The position numbers and the translations under genes are program-made. The notes beneath the pieces are model-generated. The model was given only the letters and a program-made list of their open reading frames with translations. It was not told the origin of the DNA and made no database searches. A stretch of DNA of 64,000 nucleotides from an uncultured bacterium. Its GTDB lineage: Bacteria; Cyanobacteriota; Vampirovibrionia; Gastranaerophilales; Gastranaerophilaceae. Location: positions 1 through 64,000 of the forward strand of contig CACYVN010000006.1 of assembly GCA_902777855.1 (NCBI GenBank), given 5' to 3'. This document shows, in pieces, positions 8,539 through 16,228 of this stretch (its first letter is position 1; each line of letters starts with the position of its first letter).

Positions 8539-9066
8539 ATGTCAATTAATGCGGTAAATAATCAATATAATGTTAGTAGGTCGGCATTGCTATACCGACA
8601 AGATTATGCGCAACAAAATAATGTAAGTTTGGCTTTTCAGCCAAATATAAATATGCCGAATAATGTTCGTAATTATTGCCTTTTTGATCAAAATAAAGTT
8701 GATTATTTTGTGAAACAGAAAGAAAATGCCCTGCCGTATTTGACCGATATTTTACAACATTCGAATAACGAGGCGCAGGTAACAGAAACTCTCTATATTA
8801 TGGACAGAATGATAGATAACGGAACAAAAGGTGTTGATAAACTTTATCCTGTTTTTTCAAGATTTAACGATACGCAGTCACCAAATATTCAGACTTTTTT
8901 AGCGGGAATTTACCGCAAAATTCAGGTACCTGATGCTTTTGGTCCGTTGTGCAAAATGCTTATACAAAATTCAATGAAACCAAATAATCCTGCTCAGACC
9001 TTTGATCCGAATGAAGAAATCGGCGGCGCAATTTTAAGTTATATATCCGACAGATGGAAGGGATAA
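8539..9066 (+). CDS. uncharacterised helical protein with in-frame palindrome, operon gene 3
   Basis: A 175-residue soluble protein of unknown function. It begins MSINAVNNQYN, with an NNVSLAF stretch near residues 28-34 like the NVSFKG motif of other proteins here. The body is helical and vaguely HEAT-repeat-like (YLTDILQH, VTETLYIMDRM). Residues about 13-21 (SRSALLYRQ) are encoded by a palindromic repeat (8576-8600) that also occurs in noncoding DNA at 17116 and 10845. The gene follows gene 2 by 42 bases and is closed by a strong terminator at 9076. A weak AGGGA precedes the ATG. Confidence 0.7.
   Translation: MSINAVNNQYNVSRSALLYRQDYAQQNNVSLAFQPNINMPNNVRNYCLFDQNKVDYFVKQKENALPYLTDILQHSNNEAQVTETLYIMDRMIDNGTKGVDKLYPVFSRFNDTQSPNIQTFLAGIYRKIQVPDAFGPLCKMLIQNSMKPNNPAQTFDPNEEIGGAILSYISDRWKG
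8576..8600 (+). repeat. GTAGGT hairpin repeat, in-frame coding copy
   Basis: This 25-base element (GTAGGTCGG...CCGACA) matches the noncoding copy at 17116-17140 at 20 of 25 positions. Related hairpins lie at 10845-10870 and 50376-50399. Here it stays in frame near the N-terminus of operon gene 3. Confidence 0.65.
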
Positions 9067-9075
9067 ATGTTCAGC

Positions 9076-9105
9076 AAAAAAGGTGCAAATAATTGCACCT
9101 TTTTT
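9076..9105. terminator. bidirectional terminator
   Basis: Thirteen-base arms (AAAAAAGGTGCAA/TTGCACCTTTTTT) flank an ATAA loop. It ends the plus-strand three-gene operon (stop at 9066) and, read on the other strand, rpmE (stop at 9129). Confidence 0.9.
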
Positions 9106-9128
9106 GTTCTAAAATGTATTTCAACGGA

Positions 9129-9332
9129 TTAGTTTTTCTTACCGTATCTTTTGTTGAATCTTTCAACTCTGCCTTCAGAGTCAAGGATTTTTTGTTGTCC
9201 TGTGTAGAACGGATGACATTTGTTGCAAATTTCAACAGTGATGTTGTCCTGAACTGAGCCTGTTTCAATTTCATTTCCGCATACACATTTGATAACGGTC
9301 TTCTTGTATTCCGGATGTATATCTGCTTTCAT
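9129..9332 (-). CDS. rpmE: 50S ribosomal protein L31
   Basis: A 67-residue ribosomal protein of the zinc-binding L31 type, shown by MKADIHPEY at the start, CVCG (Cys16 and Cys18) and the [10 protein letters not shown] motif. It binds the large ribosomal subunit and contributes to intersubunit bridges. Length and motif order are typical. A GAAAGAGGT-like ribosome site precedes the ATG. It stands alone on the minus strand. Confidence 0.96.
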   Translation of the reverse strand: MKADIHPEYKKTVIKCVCGNEIETGSVQDNITVEICNKCHPFYTGQQKILDSEGRVERFNKRYGKKN

Positions 9333-9433
9333 TTCTTACCTCTTTCTTTCAGGATTCCAAACCTGAATATTTGTGTAATATTTCGACTAAATGTATTCTA
9401 TAACGCTAAATTCATGAAATCAAGGGGGGGAAT

Positions 9434-9527
9434 AAGTGAATAGTGAGTAGTGAAAAGTTCTTTACCGGATTAATAACTGCTAATTGTGCAATAGCACTGA
9501 AATCGACTATTCACTATTAACTTATAA
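9434..9527. repeat. GTGAATAGTGA inverted repeat spacer
   Basis: The spacer between rpmE and the DUF486 gene carries AAGTGAATAGTGAGTAGTGAA near 9435 and its inverse (TTCACTATTAACTT) near 9513, about 55 bases apart. A run of seven G residues sits just before (9424-9430). No gene is visible. Confidence 0.45.
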
Positions 9528-9869
9528 TCACCATTTTTTAAAAATAAAAAATACGGCAAGTACAATGAGTGCAAAGCCGACAAGATAGTTCCATTTGAAT
9601 TGTTCTTTTAAATAGAAAACAGAGAAGAAGCTGAAAACTACAAGAGTTATGACTTCTTGGATTGTTTTTAGCTGTGCGGCGTTGTAAGTTGAGTATCCGA
9701 TTCTGTTTGCAGGAACCTGAAAACAATATTCAAAAAATGCTATCCCCCAGCTGACAAGTATGACCGCCCAAAGAGCTGACGATTTGAACTTTAGGTGTCC
9801 GTACCATGCAAATGTCATGAAAATATTTGAAATAAGTAATAAAAATATCGGTGCGATTGCTCTAACCAT
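9528..9869 (-). CDS. DMT-like membrane protein (DUF486 family)
   Basis: A 113-residue four-helix membrane protein matching the DUF486 family: ISNIFMTFAWYGHLKF early, SWGIAFFEYCFQVPANRIGY in the middle and a helix-KW C-terminus. The family resembles half of a drug/metabolite transporter; its substrate is unknown. I start at the Met at 9869 because GGGAGAA lies 6 bases upstream; the in-frame ATGs at 9905 and 9884 lack such a site. It ends in Lys-Lys-Trp and appears monocistronic. Confidence 0.85.
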   Translation of the reverse strand: MVRAIAPIFLLLISNIFMTFAWYGHLKFKSSALWAVILVSWGIAFFEYCFQVPANRIGYSTYNAAQLKTIQEVITLVVFSFFSVFYLKEQFKWNYLVGFALIVLAVFFIFKKW

Positions 9870-9972
9870 AATGATTTCTCCCATTTGTTGTGTTCGCAGA
9901 TACAATTATAAATCAAACAGGGTTGCTTGACATTGAGTATTTTTAATCTATAATTATTATTACGAAAGAGGT

Positions 9973-10045
9973 GCCGGCATAGCTCAATTGGCAGAGCAAC
10001 GGTTTTGTAAACCGTAGGTTGTAGGTTCGAGTCCCATTGCCGGCT
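9973..10045 (+). tRNA. tRNA-Thr(TGT)
   Basis: A full cloverleaf: acceptor GCCGGCA/TGCCGGC, D arm GCTC/GAGC, anticodon stem ACGGT/ACCGT with loop TTTGTAA, and T arm with GGTTCGAG. Anticodon TGT reads ACA. CCA is not encoded. It is the first of a Thr-Thr-Tyr tRNA cluster. Confidence 0.96.
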
Positions 10046-10063
10046 AATTTTTCGGAGTAACAA

Positions 10064-10133
10064 GCCCTTGTGGCTCAGGGACTCTGCCGAAAAAAACAAT
10101 TGATTATTGTTTTTTGAGAGGAAGCACTCCCTT
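10064..10133 (+). pseudogene. broken tRNA-Thr copy split by a 40-bp hairpin
   Basis: GCCCTTGTGGCTCAGGG (10064-10080) repeats the first 17 bases of the intact tRNA-Thr(GGT) at 10161, and GCACTCCCTT (10124-10133) repeats its anticodon-arm start. Between them lies a 40-base hairpin element (10082-10121). The 3' half of the tRNA is absent, so this copy cannot be a functional tRNA. Confidence 0.7.
10082..10121 (+). repeat. 40-bp tRNA-splitting hairpin element, copy A
   Basis: Layout: CTCTGCCGA, six-A tract, CAAT stem, 5-base loop, ATTG stem, six-T tract, GAGAGG. Copy B (43062-43101, minus strand) has the same 40-base layout with the same 9-base and 6-base ends, but its inner stem is TGAT/ATCA. 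The stems covary. Both copies interrupt partial tRNA sequences. Confidence 0.75.
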
Positions 10134-10160
10134 CTGCCGAAGGCATTGAAAACAAAATAA

Positions 10161-10232
10161 GCCCTTGTGGCTCAGGGGTAGAGCACTCCCTTGGTAAGGG
10201 AGAGGCCACGAGTTCAAATCTCGTCAAGGGCA
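10161..10232 (+). tRNA. tRNA-Thr(GGT)
   Basis: A complete cloverleaf: acceptor GCCCTTG/CAAGGGC, anticodon stem CTCCC/GGGAG with loop TTGGTAA (anticodon GGT, reading ACC/ACT), T arm with GAGTTCAAATCTC, discriminator A. A partial, hairpin-split copy of its 5' half lies just upstream at 10064. Confidence 0.96.
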
Positions 10233-10270
10233 TTTTTAAAAAACCTTACGAGAATGACAATTAAATATAC

Positions 10271-10337
<67 letters not shown>

Positions 10338-10353
<16 letters not shown>

Positions 10354-10765
10354 AACTTTTTGAAGAAGGTGTAAAACCTTCTTTTTTAGTGGGTGAGAAC
10401 CAACATGGCGAAAGCCTTGTCCGGTTCGAGCGAGGAGCGAGCAGAGGCTGAAAGGGCACGACAAGGGTCGTGACCTGTAATGCCGTTTATTGCGAGCGAC
10501 TCAAGACAACCCACCCCTGCCCAAACTTTTTCAAAAAAAGCGACTTCTTAATGAAGTCGTTTTTTTTGATTTAAATTTTGTAAGGGGGATTGGGTTTGAA
10601 CCACTGTTTGTGGTTCGGAACGAGCGAGCCAAAGCCGGAACGGTTTTGCCTGTGGCACACTTGCCACAAAAGGCAAAACGTGGAGTGCTGTCGATGGCGA
10701 GCGAAGTGATATGAATTTGGGCAATATAAAATTATCATAGATTAAGACAACCCACCCCTGCCCAA
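10338..10765 (+). repeat. tandem tRNA-Tyr 3'-end scars
   Basis: The 24 bases at 10338-10361 (tRNA-Tyr 3' end plus ACTTTTT) recur exactly at 10508-10531, and their first 17 recur at 10749-10765. Both scars are preceded by AAGAC, unlike the true gene, and each is followed by its own terminator-like hairpin (10532-10567 and 10769-10802). Segments of 146 and 217 bases separate them; these are unusually G-rich, with GAGCGAG-type runs. This is what repeated site-specific insertion and loss at a tRNA 3' end would leave. Confidence 0.65.
10362..10387 (+). terminator. terminator of tRNA-Tyr
   Basis: GAAGAAGGT and ACCTTCTTTTTT flank a GTAAA loop 8 bases after tRNA-Tyr. Confidence 0.85.
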
Positions 10766-10768
10766 TAC

Positions 10769-11178
10769 TAAAAAAAGAATAGGTATAACCTATTCTTTTT
10801 TTTAGTTGTATGTTTTTTATCCGTTTTGGTTATAAGAAAACAAAGATAGGTTGGGGTTTCTACCCCAACAATACTAAATTGTAGCGGTAGGAAGTATATT
10901 GATAATTTGAATCTCAAACTACTCCAAAAGTGACTTTTCTTGCACTTTTTTACTCCTTTTTTGCACTATTCTTGCACACTTTTGTGCATAGTGACACTCA
11001 AAAGTATGGTTGACTTTAGTCAACCATACTTATTTTTTGGTAGACTGAAGTCTACCCTACTGCTCTTTTTTATAAATCTCAATTTCACAGTTAATTTAAT
11101 CTTATTATGAGTATTAAATTACAAGAATCTAAAAGGCAAAAATCAAAAATAAGAATTTGTATTATATTTCTGAATAAA
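10769..11178. repeat. noncoding palindrome cluster
   Basis: No gene is visible. The stretch holds a terminator-like hairpin (10769-10802), a GTAGGT-family hairpin (10845-10870, TTGGGGT/ACCCCAA), an uninterrupted palindrome around 11003-11030 (AAGTATGGTTGACT and its complement) and a short TAGACT/AGTCTA hairpin near 11041. Decayed TTGCAC-type direct repeats lie near 10935-10985. Confidence 0.55.
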
Positions 11179-12024
11179 TTAATGTTTCACTATACTATTT
11201 GCTTTTTTTGCGGCATTTGTATTTTGTCCGGTAATGTCCGGTTTTGAATGATTATCAATAAAGCCTCTGCAATTTGACCCTGTAAGTTCACTCAGTTTAT
11301 ATTGTTTTCGGATAAAGCCGTCATTTATATTTTGATTATCCTGATTAGCGTTACCTTCAATGGTTGTTATTGTATCTCCGCTTACTAATTCAATCATACC
11401 GATATGTTCGCTATGGTCTGGTCTGTGGAATATTATAAAATCTCCTTCTTTCATATCAGATTTAAATTTACCAAGGTATTGTCCTTTTGGAACTTCGTGC
11501 CATGTTCTGTTATCTACTGCAAATTGTACATGCTGAAATACTGCCGTAAAATTTGCATTTTGTGGTAATATCCCGGCTTGCTTGCCAAGGTCATTCATTG
11601 CTATTGCACACCAGCTCCAATTTGGTTCTCTCTTGTTGCAACTTTTAAATCTCATTTGTGTATATCTGTCAACCAATAATTTGGTTTCATGGTCTAATGA
11701 GTCATATTCTGCTTTTGTAATATTTAATTCAATAATACTGTCATTGAGGCATTTTTGTGCCAGTTCCCCTATTTTTGTTTCGTGTGGAATTTTCAGTTGC
11801 ATTAGTTGTCTTGTTTGAGGGCAAAAATGAGATCTTCTTGATTGTGCATCTTGAATATGCGATAAAATTCTTTGTCGAAGTTCAGTCTGGCTGGTATTTT
11901 TCCTCAACAAATTTTGACCAATTTCAAATGTGTAATTTTGAGTTCTTACTTCAACAGGTTTTTGAACTCTTGTTGAAACAGGTTGTTCAATATGAAATTT
12001 ATTTACCTTAAATCTATCAGGCAC
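11179..12024 (-). CDS. CHAP-type amidase/peptidase-like protein
   Basis: A 281-residue protein. Residues about 130-260 look like a CHAP (NlpC/P60 superfamily) domain: WSWCAIAMNDLG supplies the catalytic Cys, GDFIIFHRPDHSEHIGMIE the His, and TTIEGN the closing strand. Such enzymes cut peptidoglycan stem peptides or cross-bridges. No signal peptide is seen, so export would need another route. The start is GTG (12024) with GAGGT 8 bases upstream; an ATG-only model would lose the N-terminus. The ribosome site lies in a long hairpin (12027-12075). Confidence 0.75.
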   Translation of the reverse strand: MPDRFKVNKFHIEQPVSTRVQKPVEVRTQNYTFEIGQNLLRKNTSQTELRQRILSHIQDAQSRRSHFCPQTRQLMQLKIPHETKIGELAQKCLNDSIIELNITKAEYDSLDHETKLLVDRYTQMRFKSCNKREPNWSWCAIAMNDLGKQAGILPQNANFTAVFQHVQFAVDNRTWHEVPKGQYLGKFKSDMKEGDFIIFHRPDHSEHIGMIELVSGDTITTIEGNANQDNQNINDGFIRKQYKLSELTGSNCRGFIDNHSKPDITGQNTNAAKKANSIVKH

Positions 12025-12026
12025 AA

Positions 12027-12075
12027 TTCTACCTCATTATTAGCCAAATATTTTATCGGTAATAATGAGGCAGAA
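12027..12075 (-). promoter_or_regulatory. 16-bp hairpin covering the CHAP gene ribosome site
   Basis: Arms 12027-12042 and 12060-12075 are complementary over 16 positions with one mismatch (a G-T wobble in one orientation), around a 17-base loop. The arm next to the gene contains the GAGGT Shine-Dalgarno of the GTG start, so folding would hide it. There is no T-run, so translation control fits better than termination. Confidence 0.5.
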
Positions 12076-12110
12076 CTTTAATTAAAAATATTTTTATTTA
12101 CAATAGTTTA

Positions 12111-12512
12111 CTATTCCTGAACTTCAGTTGTCGGAGTTTCTATTGTTTGAGTTTCCGGTACGTCTTCCGTTTTGATAATTATTTTTTCCGCTCCGTTGCG
12201 AACTTTTGTAGCAGACCAGTTTGTTGCTTTAATAGCACCTTTCTTTGTCGCACGTCCTGCTTTTTTGGCACCTGATTTTACTGCTGCGCCTGTCTTTTTA
12301 GCTCCGCTTTTTACTGCTTTGCCTGTTTTGTCTGCAGCTTTAACAGTTGCATCTCCTACAGTTTGTGCAAAATCTTGTGTTGAATCTTCAATTTTATCAA
12401 GTAATGTCGGTTTATAATCGGTTGTGTTTACATAATAATATGTGTCTGCAAAACATATTCCTGCAGGTAAAATTAACATTCCTAATAAAATTGTTGCTAA
12501 TAATTTTTTCAT
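12111..12512 (-). CDS. small secreted Lys/Ala-rich repeat protein
   Basis: A 133-residue protein with a clear signal peptide (MKK, hydrophobic core, cleavage probably after GICFA). The mature part carries degenerate repeats of the type GKAVKSGAKK / GAAVKSGAKK / GRATKKGAIK, giving a strongly basic, histone-H1-like middle, then a Thr/Glu-rich acidic tail. It has a good promoter and an AAGGCGG ribosome site. Function unknown; an envelope-associated or nucleic-acid/polyanion-binding role is only suggested by charge. Confidence 0.75.
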   Translation of the reverse strand: MKKLLATILLGMLILPAGICFADTYYYVNTTDYKPTLLDKIEDSTQDFAQTVGDATVKAADKTGKAVKSGAKKTGAAVKSGAKKAGRATKKGAIKATNWSATKVRNGAEKIIIKTEDVPETQTIETPTTEVQE

Positions 12513-12545
12513 AATTCCGCCTTTCTAATGTTTATCTTTAAAAAT

Positions 12546-12574
12546 ATGCTACAATTTTTTAGTGGCTTTGTCAA
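12546..12574 (-). promoter_or_regulatory. promoter of the 12111-12512 gene
   Basis: On the minus strand TTGACA (12574-12569), a 17-base spacer and TAGCAT (12551-12546) lie 34 bases before the ATG at 12512. Confidence 0.75.
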
Positions 12575-12582
12575 ATAAAAAA

Positions 12583-12604
12583 AGAGGGCAAAATTGCCCT
12601 CATA
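12583..12604 (-). terminator. minus-strand terminator-like hairpin
   Basis: GAGGGCAA/TTGCCCTC with a T-run on the minus strand, just upstream of the promoter at 12546-12574. No minus-strand gene ends nearby, so it may insulate that promoter. Confidence 0.6.
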
Positions 12605-12721
12605 AATTAAGAATAGCTGGAAGTATGAAAAAGATTAATTATATTTAACCGTATAATTAAAATTTGCCTATTACCTGAATTTCTATCTTTTATTAGCCAT
12701 GTTTATGTTATTCTGTTGGGT

Positions 12722-14029
12722 ATGATGTCTATTTTAATAAACCCTATTATAATTTCAGTAATATTACTTTGTGTACTTTGCCTTTGCAGAATTAATGTTT
12801 TACTGGCTCTTTTGATTTCTGCGTTGACAGGCGGTCTAATCGGTCACATGGGAATTTCAGAGGTAATGAATATTTTTGTTCATGGAATGGGTGATAATGC
12901 TGAAACTGCACTGAGCTACATTTTGCTCGGTGCTTTTGCCGCATCCATGGCTCATACCGGTTTGGCTCCGATTTTATCTTTAAAAATTTCTAATGCTATA
13001 AAATCGAAAAAATATTTACTGATTTTTATTCTGACAGGGATTGCAATACTTTCTCAAAATTTAATTCCTGTTCATATTGCATTTATACCAATACTTATAC
13101 CTCCGTTGCTTGTTATAATGAATGAACTTCAAATTGACAGACGTGCGGTTGCATGCGGTTTGGCATTTGGATTAAAAGCTCCTTATATAATGATCCCTGC
13201 CGGATTTGGATTAATCTTTCAGGGATTGATAGCTGATAATATGGTGCAAAACGGAGCGGAGGTTTTAAAAACTGATATCTGGAAATCGGCGTGGATTCTT
13301 GGATTAGGGATGTTTGTCGGATTTTTAATTGCAATTTTTATCAGTTATCGCAAACCGAGGACTTATGAAAATTTGGAAATAAAAGAACAAAAAGAACTGT
13401 CAACAACACTGCACAGAAGCCACTATATAACTTTAATAGCGGCTGTTTTAACACTTATTGTTCAGCTCTGGACAGGTTCTTTACCTTTGGGTGCATTAGT
13501 CGGCTTATCGGTTATTTTCGGGTTTAAAGCGATTGATCACGACAAGATGGACAAACTGATTAACGAAGGTGTCGGTCTGATGGGTTATGTGGCATTTGTA
13601 ATGCTTGTTGCTGCCGGTTATGCTGCAGTTATGAAAGCAACAGGAGGAATTGATACTCTTGTTAGTACAATTGTTCCGTTTATGATGTCAAGTAAAATTC
13701 TTGCGACCGCTCTAATGCTCTTTGTGGGGTTATTTATAACAATGGGAATCGGGACATCATTTGGTACGATACCGATTTTGGCTGTATTATTTGTTCCGAT
13801 ATTTTTAAAACTCGGGTTTAGTATTCCGTCAATGATAATAGTTCTTGCTGCTGCTGCGGCATTAGGAGATGCCGGGTCTCCGGCATCGGACACTACTCTC
13901 GGACCCACCGCAGGCTTAAATGCCGACGGTCAGCACAATCATATTTGGGATACATGTGTGCCGACATTTCTGCATTACAATATTCCGCTGATTTTAACGG
14001 CAATAATTTCGGTTCTGATTTTTAAATAG
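12722..14029 (+). CDS. Na+/H+ antiporter family transporter (COG2056-like)
   Basis: A roughly 435-residue integral membrane protein with about eleven hydrophobic segments. The signature near the C-terminus, GDAGSPASDTTLGPTAGLNADGQ followed by HNHIWDTCVPTFLHYN, is that of the COG2056 (YuiF-like) group predicted to exchange protons with Na+ or to move amino acids across the inner membrane. I chose the ATG at 12722; a TTG two codons earlier is possible and no strong ribosome site is visible. It converges on prs with 7 bases between stops. Confidence 0.85.
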   Translation: MMSILINPIIISVILLCVLCLCRINVLLALLISALTGGLIGHMGISEVMNIFVHGMGDNAETALSYILLGAFAASMAHTGLAPILSLKISNAIKSKKYLLIFILTGIAILSQNLIPVHIAFIPILIPPLLVIMNELQIDRRAVACGLAFGLKAPYIMIPAGFGLIFQGLIADNMVQNGAEVLKTDIWKSAWILGLGMFVGFLIAIFISYRKPRTYENLEIKEQKELSTTLHRSHYITLIAAVLTLIVQLWTGSLPLGALVGLSVIFGFKAIDHDKMDKLINEGVGLMGYVAFVMLVAAGYAAVMKATGGIDTLVSTIVPFMMSSKILATALMLFVGLFITMGIGTSFGTIPILAVLFVPIFLKLGFSIPSMIIVLAAAAALGDAGSPASDTTLGPTAGLNADGQHNHIWDTCVPTFLHYNIPLILTAIISVLIFK

Positions 14030-14036
14030 TTTATTT

Positions 14037-15056
14037 TTAACTAATTTGCATTTCTTTTTCAAATCCGAATAATGAACTTACCGATTCATCATCGTGGATT
14101 CTGGCAATAGCCTGCGCAAGTAACGGAGCAACCGAAAGTTGTTTAATATTAGGCGGCATTTTGTTCATATCTAAAGGAATAGTGTTTGTTACGATACATT
14201 CCGTTATAGGCGCAGAGCCTAAACGTTCAATTGCAGGACCTGAGAATACAGGGTGAGTTGCACCGACATAAATCTCTTTTGCTCCTCTTGATTTTAATAA
14301 TTTTGCTGCTTCGCAGATTGTTCCTGCCGTATCAATAATATCGTCAAACATCAGACAAATTTTGCCTTCAATATCACCGATAACGTTTGCCGCAATAGCT
14401 TCATTGTGCTTATCACGACGTTTATCAATAATTGCGATAGGGCAGTCAAGTCTTTTTGCAAAGTATCTTGTCCTGTTTGCACCGCCCATATCAGGTGAAA
14501 CCGCAACCATTTCATCAGGATTGATATTTAAACTTTTAATATAGTTAGTCAAAATTGGAGCTGCAAAAATGTGGTCAACGAGAATGTTGAAAAATCCCTG
14601 AATCTGTCCTGTGTGCAAATCCATCGCAAGAACTCTGTCAGCACCTGCTGTTGTAAGCAAATCTGCAACGAGTTTTGCAGTGATTGCTTCTCTGCCTGAA
14701 GTTTTTCTGTCCTGTCTTGCATAACCGTAGTATGGAATAACTGCAGTGATTGATTTTGCACTTGCACGTTTGAATGCGTCAATGATAATCAAAAGTTCCA
14801 TAAGGTTTTCATTGACAGGGTTGCAAATAGGTTGAATGATAAAAACATGGTCCCCCCTGACACTTTCTTTAACCTGTACATAAATTTCACCGTCAGAGAA
14901 ATTTTTAACTACCATAGGTCCTATACTTGTGCCCAGTTCATTAGCTATTTCCTGCGCCAATTTAGGATTCGAACGTCCTGCAAAAAGTTTTATGTCATGA
15001 TTGGGGCTAATTGCCCTTTCAAGTTCGGGATAAGTTTTTTCTTCAATAGCAACCAT
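14037..15056 (-). CDS. prs: ribose-phosphate pyrophosphokinase
   Basis: A 339-residue enzyme making PRPP from ribose 5-phosphate and ATP, for purine, pyrimidine, His, Trp and NAD synthesis. Key motifs are RQDRKTSGREAI (ATP/flexible region), DLHTGQIQGFF and the PRPP-binding loop MFDDIIDTAGTI. Length is slightly above the usual 310-320 because of about 18 extra N-terminal residues. A GGAAAGGAAT ribosome site precedes the ATG. Confidence 0.97.
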   Translation of the reverse strand: MVAIEEKTYPELERAISPNHDIKLFAGRSNPKLAQEIANELGTSIGPMVVKNFSDGEIYVQVKESVRGDHVFIIQPICNPVNENLMELLIIIDAFKRASAKSITAVIPYYGYARQDRKTSGREAITAKLVADLLTTAGADRVLAMDLHTGQIQGFFNILVDHIFAAPILTNYIKSLNINPDEMVAVSPDMGGANRTRYFAKRLDCPIAIIDKRRDKHNEAIAANVIGDIEGKICLMFDDIIDTAGTICEAAKLLKSRGAKEIYVGATHPVFSGPAIERLGSAPITECIVTNTIPLDMNKMPPNIKQLSVAPLLAQAIARIHDDESVSSLFGFEKEMQIS

Positions 15057-15205
15057 TTATTTTTATATTCCTTTCCACACTCACATCAGCATGATGTATT
15101 ATATGTTTTACAGGCATGAACTTCAAGTCTGTTTTAAGTTTTGTAATATTAAAAAGTTCGAAAATCTGATTTTTTGCTATTTTGTGGCAGATGATTTTTT
15201 GTGTA

Positions 15206-15227
15206 ATCACTACTATATAGTAGTGAT
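15206..15227. promoter_or_regulatory. 22-bp perfect palindrome upstream of prs
   Basis: ATCACTACTAT followed by its exact complement, with no loop. It lies about 150 bases upstream of prs in a spacer (15057-15403) with no visible gene. A loopless palindrome of this size suits a dimeric repressor site better than an RNA hairpin. Degenerate GTCAGGCTTTAG-type hairpin fragments follow at 15283-15322. Confidence 0.45.
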
Positions 15228-15403
15228 GGATTAGGGGAATTTTCAAAGGCGAAAAAGTAATTTATAATCAAACAAGCAAGTCAGACTTTAGTCCGCCATT
15301 GTGTCAGGCTAAAGCGTGGCAAACTACAAAATTTGACAATTAAATGAAAACAAGTTCATCATAATTTCAAATTGAACATTATTATGTCTTTATATTCAAA
15401 ACC

Positions 15404-16090
15404 CTAAAATATTAAATAAAATATTAAAATAGACATAAATGAAACGATACCGAAGTTTTGTAGTATTTGAATTTTCTTATTACTTAGAAATTTTCGATTA
15501 GTTATATCTATTGAGAAAATTAACTCAAAAGAGTATATCAAAATACTTAGTAAAAATACTATGATACTCAACATCCCTATTATGTGGAAAAATAAAATCA
15601 ATCCAAATAGCGAAGATTTTGTTAGTAAGCCTATTATTAACAAAACTATAAACAATATTAATTTTAATATGCCGCAAACACACAAAATATTAAAAGCATA
15701 AGATTGTCGTAAACGATTTGAAAACATAGTTATAGTATACAGAAAAGGAGATAAATTATGAATAGCAGTTAATAAAAATGCAAAAATAATTCCTAAAGTT
15801 TGGCAGATTTTTATGTATTTATTATTTAAAAAATTTTCATTAGTGATTTTTAACGAAAATATAATCTCTAAAAACCAAAATAATATAGAGATTAGTATTC
15901 CTAAAAAATTAATAAGAATCATAGGTATAATTAAAAATATTGAGCCCATTATTACAACGTTAAGAACATCTTGCGTATTTTCAATAACTATATGGTATAA
16001 ATAAATCCCTAAATATATTAACGTGACAACAATACTATATATTACTAAAAAATTAAAAGCATAGGATTGTCGTAAACGATTTAAAAACAT
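15404..16090 (-). CDS. membrane protein, fusion of two array units
   Basis: A 228-residue protein made of two related three-helix units. Unit A begins MFLNRLRQSYAFNFL; unit B, starting at 15727, begins MFSNRLRQSYAFNIL. Each ends in a conserved K/D-ITN-FL-NK-QILQ/CQTLGI segment. The linker NLSPFLYTI is encoded by what in the neighbouring units is the intergenic promoter: a TATACT still lies 6 bases before unit B's Met, so B could also be made alone. A TATAAT ends 6 bases before the Met at 16090. Function unknown; no close named family recognised. Confidence 0.7.
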   Translation of the reverse strand: MFLNRLRQSYAFNFLVIYSIVVTLIYLGIYLYHIVIENTQDVLNVVIMGSIFLIIPMILINFLGILISILFWFLEIIFSLKITNENFLNNKYIKICQTLGIIFAFLLTAIHNLSPFLYTITMFSNRLRQSYAFNILCVCGILKLILFIVLLIIGLLTKSSLFGLILFFHIIGMLSIIVFLLSILIYSFELIFSIDITNRKFLSNKKIQILQNFGIVSFMSILIFYLIF

Positions 16091-16096
16091 AATTAT

Positions 16097-16124
16097 ATTA
16101 TACAAAAACAAGGAGAAAAAACAA
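16097..16124 (-). promoter_or_regulatory. leaderless-type promoter, array unit 2
   Basis: Minus strand: TTGTTT, 16-base spacer, TATAAT (16102-16097), 6 bases, then ATG at 16090. The same region read on + has AGGAG (16111-16115) 8 bases before an ATG at 16124. Confidence 0.55.
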
Positions 16125-16228
16125 TGATTATATCAAATCAAACAACTTTAATCAATACTGCGGATGTCATATATTATGTTCTGAATAAAGCCAACTATAA
16201 GAAAGAATACAACCATCATTATTGGTAA
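16124..16228 (+). CDS. possible 34-residue peptide antisense to array unit
   Basis: An ATG with AGGAG 8 bases upstream opens a 34-codon frame on the plus strand, antisense to the 3' end of the membrane gene 16148-16540. At the other unit boundaries the equivalent plus-strand frame is shorter (4, 5 or 16 codons), so coding is weakly supported; an antisense RNA from the same divergent promoter is equally possible. Confidence 0.25.
   Translation: MIISNQTTLINTADVIYYVLNKANYKKEYNHHYW

Noticed and set aside
10490-10714. 74-codon plus-strand frame after tRNA-Tyr
   Set aside because: It spans a tRNA-Tyr scar, a terminator hairpin and G-rich filler, has no ribosome site and resembles no protein.
15043-15246. 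67-codon minus-strand frame upstream of prs
   Set aside because: It overlaps the prs start and the 22-bp palindrome and has neither a ribosome site nor protein-like composition.
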